Assembly (NCBI GenBank): GCA_030407315.1
Contig: JALQPE010002345.1
Location: 124,001 to 188,000 of the forward strand
Direction: 5' to 3'
Length of the DNA: 64,000 nt
DNA from: Asparagopsis taxiformis
Taxonomy: Eukaryota; Rhodophyta; Florideophyceae; Bonnemaisoniales; Bonnemaisoniaceae
A program made the position numbers and the translations under genes. This document shows, in pieces, positions 58,709 through 64,000 of the stretch; the first letter of the stretch is position 1; each line of letters begins with the position of its first letter. The notes under the pieces are model-generated. The model saw only the letters and a program-made list of their open reading frames with translations. It was not told the DNA's origin and did no database searches.

Positions 58709-60967
58709 CTAGCCGTCGGAAAATTGTTCTTCCTCTTCGTCCTCACTATATTCAGGATCTCCCGGCAGAATAGGCGTTATCGGCAACTGTGGAGTTGAAT
58801 AGCTCAAGATGAATTTTTGACCCGGTGTGAGGGTTCTCTTCTTGGGAGCTTCTGTCGTCTTCATCCGCATGATTCCGAGTTGCCCTGTCTTCGGCCTACG
58901 ATCTTTCTTGACCGGGATGGGAACAACTGTCTTGTGGCGAACATTGACAGGTGCCGGTTGACTTTGCCTGGCAGACCGGCGCGGAGCATTGGCGATTACT
59001 TCTTCTTCGAATCCCAACCGCCTGATGAAACCAAACGAAACATTGTCGGGAATCGGATACGACGCATTCCTGAAATACGTGTGATACCTCGTTGTCGTGT
59101 GTGACACAACTCTGTCGACATGCCCTGCCCCGGCATGTTGTACATGGCCGTGACCGATGAAGACTGAACGTGGCGGAACGATTACCTTCTTCAGCTTCAT
59201 CGTCTTGCGTACATATCTAATTCCAGCGCTTTGGAAAAGACGTACTTGTGGGACCCTGGACACACCCAGATAGGGAATGGGTCATCTCCGTTGGCAATAA
59301 CAAAGTAACCCGGAAGTTGATCTTTGCGGTCGCGAGGAGGAACAGGGAAATCATTGTGTGGGACCTGCCGAGGACACCCCTTTCCCGTTATCAAAAACCG
59401 TCCCCCAGATGCCGGCATGACAAGTTTTTTCTCCCGGTAAACCGCACTCCTCCAGCCCTATCAGCCGGACAAGGATTCCCAACCACACATCCAGCAGGGC
59501 TCGCCGCGTCACAAACTTGAACCGGTCGATATGCGTCTCATCGTTCTCGGCATAGTCAACCAGGCAGTGGCGCGTAGACGTGAAGCGAGCCCTCCCCTCA
59601 TTCCGGTTCTTCTCATCTGTTTCATCGTCCCCAGTATTGACAATGGGACTCCACAGCTGCCGGTTCCCAGGGTCCTTGTGCACCTCCTCCCCCTCCCACG
59701 TTCCCAAAAAGTACCGAACAATTCCTGGTTAGGAATTTCTTCCATGAGACCCAAGTCAAATGGGAACTTGTCCGACGCATCGAGGTAGCTTACATCCGCG
59801 AAATTGTGCATCACCGTATACCCTCGCTCGTTGATTTCCGTCGGCAATTGTGGAAGTACGCCATACCAGTGCCGGCCTCATACGAATCCTTCCAGCTTGT
59901 AGACATTCGCGCACCTGGGCGAAGTCCAGCCTCGAGGGTAGAAACGTCGATGTAGGCTCACACATCGCCTTGGCAGCCATCTTCCACGCTGCGAAAAACA
60001 TCGGATAGATGGTGTCGATCTCGAAAACAAGATGACGAGCCCGATGTTGTTCCGGAATATGCAGCCCCTCAAACACAGGGTCCATCGCCACTTGTTTCAA
60101 ATACCTCACCTCTCTGCCCTCCTCATCGATTTCCACACTCTCCAATAACAACCCGAGCTCAATCGGGGGCAGACAGCCAACCCTCACCGATGCGATGACG
60201 TCCGCGGGACGCTGCGCCAGATGATGCCCTTCAGCTCGGTCTTTGACTTCGAAATCGTCGGGAAGAGATGGCATCCGGTCGTCGAACAGGAGGTCGTGTT
60301 CAGAAGGAGAGTCACGAACGATGTAACCGTCTTCATCGACTTCCACTCCTTCCGGAACAGTGAATGTAATTGTCACTTCGCGGACCCCCTTGCTTTCGAC
60401 TTGGCCCACGTCTGCACCCTGTTTGTCTTCCTCGTCCGAAGCGGTATGGACAGATTCTTGGTTGGAGGGAGTCGCACCAGCACGTTGGTTATCTTGGGGG
60501 ACAATCTCAACGGCAGAATCGGGGGAACGGGCGGAGTCTTCGTCAACCTCATCACCGGAAGCAGTGGCTTGTTGTTGATCGGTGGGTTTATCAACAACGG
60601 CCTGCTCTTCTTCCCCGGCGGATTGTTGTACCACAACCGGCTCTTCTTCCTCGAGGCGTGTGCTCCCCGTCGAGCGAAGTCGCTGTGAACGGCGGCGGAT
60701 GCCATGCGAAGCAGGCTCATGTTCGACATTCCGCTGCTTCTTGTGAGTGAGTCTCACATTGGCAGCAGAAGGGCGGCGTTTGCGTCGAGCCTTAGTCTTC
60801 TTCTTCAATGTCGGATTGAAAAACTCTTTCAAGTTGGTTTTCCAAATCCTGTAAACGCGTGGTTCTCCGTCGCATTCGAACCTCACTGCTCCGGTCGTCC
60901 CCTCTATACATTGCAATGGCATTGGTGAGATGCCATTGCAACTCCTTCGGCTGCTTAACCGACCCAA
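58709..60967 (-). pseudogene. Broken gene: charged region plus 2-oxoglutarate/Fe(II) oxygenase-like domain
   Basis: Minus-strand frames that join in sense only with frame changes: 60967-59756, 59847-59509, 59707-59351, 59418-59197 and 59263-58709. The first ~200 residues are basic then very acidic (RRKRRPSAANV, EEEEPVVVQQ), including a basic nuclear-signal-like stretch. The later frames carry a double-stranded beta-helix oxygenase pattern: QVPHNDFPV (HxD iron ligands, codons at 59350-59358), IWVCPGSHKYVFS, then RSVFIGHGHVQHAGAGH (distal His) and TTTRYHTYF (2-oxoglutarate-binding Arg). Such PhyH/prolyl-hydroxylase-like domains oxidise amino acids, lipids or nucleobases; the substrate here is unknown. 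The C-terminus is acidic (EYSEDEEEEQFSDG). At least four frame changes mean decay, sequencing error or, less likely, unseen introns. Confidence 0.6.
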
Positions 60968-62621
60968 TTGCCATCTCTGTGCTCAGAAATGACTTGCGCA
61001 TAATACTCTTTGGGCGCCCATACGCAGCGTACAGAGAATTTGCTATTGCAGTCACGCGACGGACGTATGTATAGAAGTCGTTCACGTCAAAGCGTCCATC
61101 CGGACGTCCACCATGAGCAGGGTTCAAGTACTCCGAAAGACCACGCAAGACGAAGACAAAGTTTTCTTCCAGCAACTCGCGCACTATCTTGTGGTCCAGG
61201 TGCGTTATCCCAATCTCGTTGCGGCGCTCGGAATTGTTCAGCTCACGCAACACTTCGTCGAGAACAGGATGCTTCAGCGTTGCTATAGCCAAACGCGTCC
61301 ACCGCCGGGCCGTGTTCGTTGAATTCATCATCCCCATGAACTGCGCCTCGAACAATGTTCGGATGACATCAGACTCACGCAAGTCGCCAGCGTTTTCCAC
61401 GTTATTTGCAACAGCAATCGTACGGATGAACTGCTGGATGGACGACAAGATTCGAAACAGGGAGCGCTCCGTCAGTTGCGTCCCAGTCGTATGGTTCGAC
61501 TCTGCACTCTTGTGGATGATCTCATGAGGCTGAAGATCACTGTTGTCCTTGCGGCGAAGGTAGTACACATCCAGAGGCTGAGTAACCCAGCGCAAGCGGT
61601 TTGCGTCCTATGGCAGCTTGGTTCTGTGCATACGGGTGAGGCGCGTGAAGTCATCGGCAATGCTATGCATAGCATTGAGACGATGCAGTCCGTCGATCAC
61701 GGTCACGTTCGCATTGGCATGGAATTTGCCATTCTGGAACAGACGCGTGTCGGCGGGCAGATGCGTGTTCTGCGACCTCAGCACCGTCACAGTGATACGC
61801 GAAGAGCTCACATACCCCACAGCCAACATATTGTTGCGCAGGTCCTCCACGTGGTCTTCTTTCACATCGCGAAGGGTCACGGCCGGTTCCACTAGCTGCC
61901 TCACCAACACAGTCGCTCCTTGTCCGACGTAATCCGACGTCACAAACTTGGGCACCGTAATTTGCGTCCCCTGCTGCTCACGAATGCTTTCCGCCACCTC
62001 CGGTTCGTCGTCCACCTCGGTTACGTCCTGCTTAGTAGCTTCGGTGACGTTGGAGCTAGCAGGGTGCTTCGTGCCTCCCGAAACCGGGACGGAGCGTGCT
62101 GGATGCTTCGTACCCCCCGAACCAGTGATTTCGCCTGCCGGACCGGTACTGGGCATCCGTCCCGAGCTGGCCTGGTTCGTCGCTGCGTTGAAGTTTGACG
62201 CTGCAGCAGGGGTACGAATGTCGCTAGGGCCATCCTCCGCAGCGGGGCGCATCATCCGAGTATCCCAAGGGTAAAACGCCGCGGCGTATGCTCCACCCAT
62301 CGTCTCCGGCGGTCCCTCGGCGCCATCAAACATGTACGGGAACGGGAGGTCCTTGAACTTGTCCTTAGTCGCAATGTTGCGCACGACGATGTAGTCGGCC
62401 TCGTCGGTTTCCGGCAGCTTGTGGTTGTGCAGCGTGCGCGGAAGGCCAACATCGCCACCAGCAGTGCTCACCGAAGCCGTCCCAATATGCACAGCCGCAC
62501 CGTCCACGTCCGCAAACAAATTGACATCGACGCCGCGCTTGAGTCCGCGCGACTCCGCTGACGCGCTCACTTGATCGCCGCAAACCGTTGAAAACAAACT
62601 GCTGAAATGCGTATCCGCCAT
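60792..62621 (-). pseudogene. ParB-like-domain protein interrupted by one in-frame TAG
   Basis: One continuous minus-strand frame from the ATG at 62621 to a stop at 60792, about 608 codons, broken by a single TAG at 61607-61605. The N-terminal ~200 residues are low-complexity Ala/Ser/Gly, with GGTKHPARS and GGTKHPASS as a short repeat. Then comes a ParB/sulfiredoxin-type domain: LRDVKEDHVEDLRNNMLAVG, RITVTVLRS and VTVIDGLHRLNAM, where DGxHRxxA is the nucleotide-binding motif of the fold. After the TAG the same frame continues sensibly (NRLRWVTQPLDVYYLRRKDN) with a ~265-residue helical region, ending in SDIEEED. ParB N-terminal domains bind DNA or CTP, and related domains occur in phage and plasmid nucleases and base-modification proteins. 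It lies directly upstream of the oxygenase frames and may be the same gene. Confidence 0.6.
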
Positions 62622-62955
62622 GATTGTTGAGTTGGAAAGTAAAGAGATGGTTGACGTTGACGTATTCGAGTGATGTGGATGGTAGGTTTCACGTTGCTGA
62701 AGAATGGTCGTGAACGCCAATCGCTGGAAATAATAACACAATACAACCGAAATTTTGTTAGGTACACACCTATCGTGACCGCTGGAATGCAAGACAGGCA
62801 ATCGAGATGTGAGTGTCCGTTCGGAACGGGCCCGAGTCGGGCTCTCGAAACCTGACGAGGTGGCGTGAAGCAGGCAGTGTCCTTGATGTGTAATGTGTTA
62901 AAATTACAGCTGTCAAGCTAGGCGGCTTTTGGGGCGTCTGCGAGCACCCCTTTAT
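62622..62955. other. Upstream flank of ParB-like ORF
   Basis: About 330 nt of unique DNA between the ParB-like start and the returning satellite; no gene seen. Confidence 0.35.
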
Positions 62956-63560
62956 CCGGGGAAACACCCTGATTTGAGTTAAAATTTGGGCTATTCTCAA
63001 AAACATGCACATGTGAACATGTTTTTGAGATGGGGGTGTGCCGTACGGCACAATCGACCCCCCAATCGATGATTTTTTACAATTTTTTGTGCCCGAAATT
63101 TTAGAATTTCTGGGCTGGCCAGCAGTGCAATCGAGCTGGACATCCACCCGTCCATTTCAGGTTGGTCGTGAGAGAGTGAGGCGGGACCATGATGGAACAA
63201 GGACCAAGACCTGTCCCTGGCGTATGAGCCTGAAATTGACCCTTCGCAGACGCCATTTAGCCTTACAGTTAGTGCCTACAGAAGCCAGTGACAACCCCAC
63301 TCGGGGCGGCGGCCGGTGCCTGGGGCCGTTCTGGCCAAATTAGACACCTTGATTTGAATTAAAATTTGGGCTATTCTCAAAAACATGCACATGTGAACAT
63401 GTTTTTGAGATGGGGATGTGCCGTACGGCACAATCGACCGCCCAAATCGATGTTTTTTTGCAATATTTTTGCTGCCCGAAATTGTAGAATTTCTGGTCTG
63501 GCCAGCAATGCATCTGAGCTGGACATCCCCATGTCCAGTGGCCGTCCGGATGTCGCTCAC
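62956..63560. repeat. Satellite copies, short variant (~380 bp)
   Basis: Two more units in the same orientation as the main array, with CTATTCTCAA at 62991 and 63371 (period 380). They lack the ~100-nt segment (CTGCCTACATCCACGCATTG onward) of the 500-bp units and are more diverged, resembling the leading partial unit near 55860-56200. Confidence 0.9.
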
Positions 63561-63580
63561 CTGGTAAGCGTGATGCACCT

Positions 63581-63997
63581 GTGACAACCTATGTGACTGC
63601 AGTCACAGCCGCCATGGCGGCCGTGCAGTACAACCCTCAAAGACAGGGAATCACAATCTTTTTAAAATTTTTCTCTACCACGTATCCGTCACAACTTATT
63701 ACCTACACCGGTTACGGGTTTCAAGACCTTTCCAGTGCTGTGTACCCGTATACTCTGTTCCGTTCGATATCAACCAGTGTTCCTCACGAAAGAGTGCAAA
63801 CGTCACGAGATACGTCGTCAAATTTGACTGTCTCGCGAGCGGTCGCCATCCTGTACCGAATTTCCACTCATTCCATTATGACGAATAAGCGCAGGCGCAA
63901 CAGCAATCCGATCGTTGACGACGCAACCGTGCCAATTCTGCGCGAACCGCTAGCCCTTGGGAGGATTCTAGTGACATGGGTACACGTCGAAACGTAG
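63581..63997 (+). CDS. Unrecognised ORF at window edge
   Basis: A 138-aa frame. Only the last part, from an internal Met (MTNKRRRNSNPIVDDATVP), looks protein-like; it has a basic patch suggesting a nuclear protein. It ends in a stop just before the window end and may be exon 1 of a gene or a relic. No family recognised. Confidence 0.25.
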   Translation: MTTYVTAVTAAMAAVQYNPQRQGITIFLKFFSTTYPSQLITYTGYGFQDLSSAVYPYTLFRSISTSVPHERVQTSRDTSSNLTVSRAVAILYRISTHSIMTNKRRRNSNPIVDDATVPILREPLALGRILVTWVHVET

Positions 63998-64000
63998 GTC

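Overview
This is a nuclear genome segment from a eukaryote, not a bacterium. Introns are few and short (mostly 89 to 122 nt) with GT-AG borders and donors of the type GTACGT, GTTCGT or GTAAGT. Genes include ER translocon, mRNA 3' processing, THO, MADS-box and mitochondrial HSP60 genes, a nuclear-type tRNA-Arg and a fragment of nuclear 28S rRNA. A RelA/SpoT enzyme and a glucose-6-phosphate isomerase, both with long N-terminal leaders, suggest a plastid. An ArsS-like radical SAM enzyme, small gene size and low intron number fit a red alga, perhaps a florideophyte. That placement is inference; no marker here proves it.

Positions 1 to about 47,100 are a gene-dense island, in order: an unrecognised helical protein, HMCES, a TraB-domain protein, an RCC1-repeat protein, a DEAD-box helicase, a PTC7-type PP2C phosphatase, an ArsS-like protein, TRAP-alpha, a PlsC acyltransferase, a gamma-glutamylcyclotransferase-fold protein, RSH, CFIm25 (NUDT21), a small membrane protein, a PhnP-like metallo-beta-lactamase-fold protein, a MADS-box factor, a Cys-rich small protein, mitochondrial HSP60, a Tim17/NDUFA11-like protein, two tail-to-tail KH/STAR RNA-binding paralogs, a GLTP-domain lipid transfer protein, a single-domain fluoride channel, two identical tRNA-Arg(TCG) genes, THOC7, a WD40 protein, GPI and a Sel1-repeat protein. 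Orientation alternates. Convergent neighbours lie only about 80 to 330 nt apart and divergent neighbours share short promoters, several with CCAAT boxes.

From about 47,100 the character changes. First comes a transposase-like ORF fragment. From 49,190 to 52,440 lies a hairpin-rich, repeat-rich tract ending in a truncated, substituted 28S rRNA piece that stops at a perfect-armed hairpin. From 52.6 to 55.7 kb are decayed ORFs, a GGACGTCC/CTAGTA repeat cluster and a 1-kb pyrimidine-rich strand.

From 55.8 to 63.6 kb a satellite of about 500 bp (shorter variant about 380 bp) forms an array of nearly identical units. The array is interrupted by a 4-kb block (58.7 to 62.6 kb) of minus-strand reading frames encoding a ParB-like domain and a 2-oxoglutarate/Fe(II) oxygenase fold. 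The block is broken by one nonsense codon and several frame changes. This satellite-embedded ParB plus dioxygenase unit is the most unusual content of the window.
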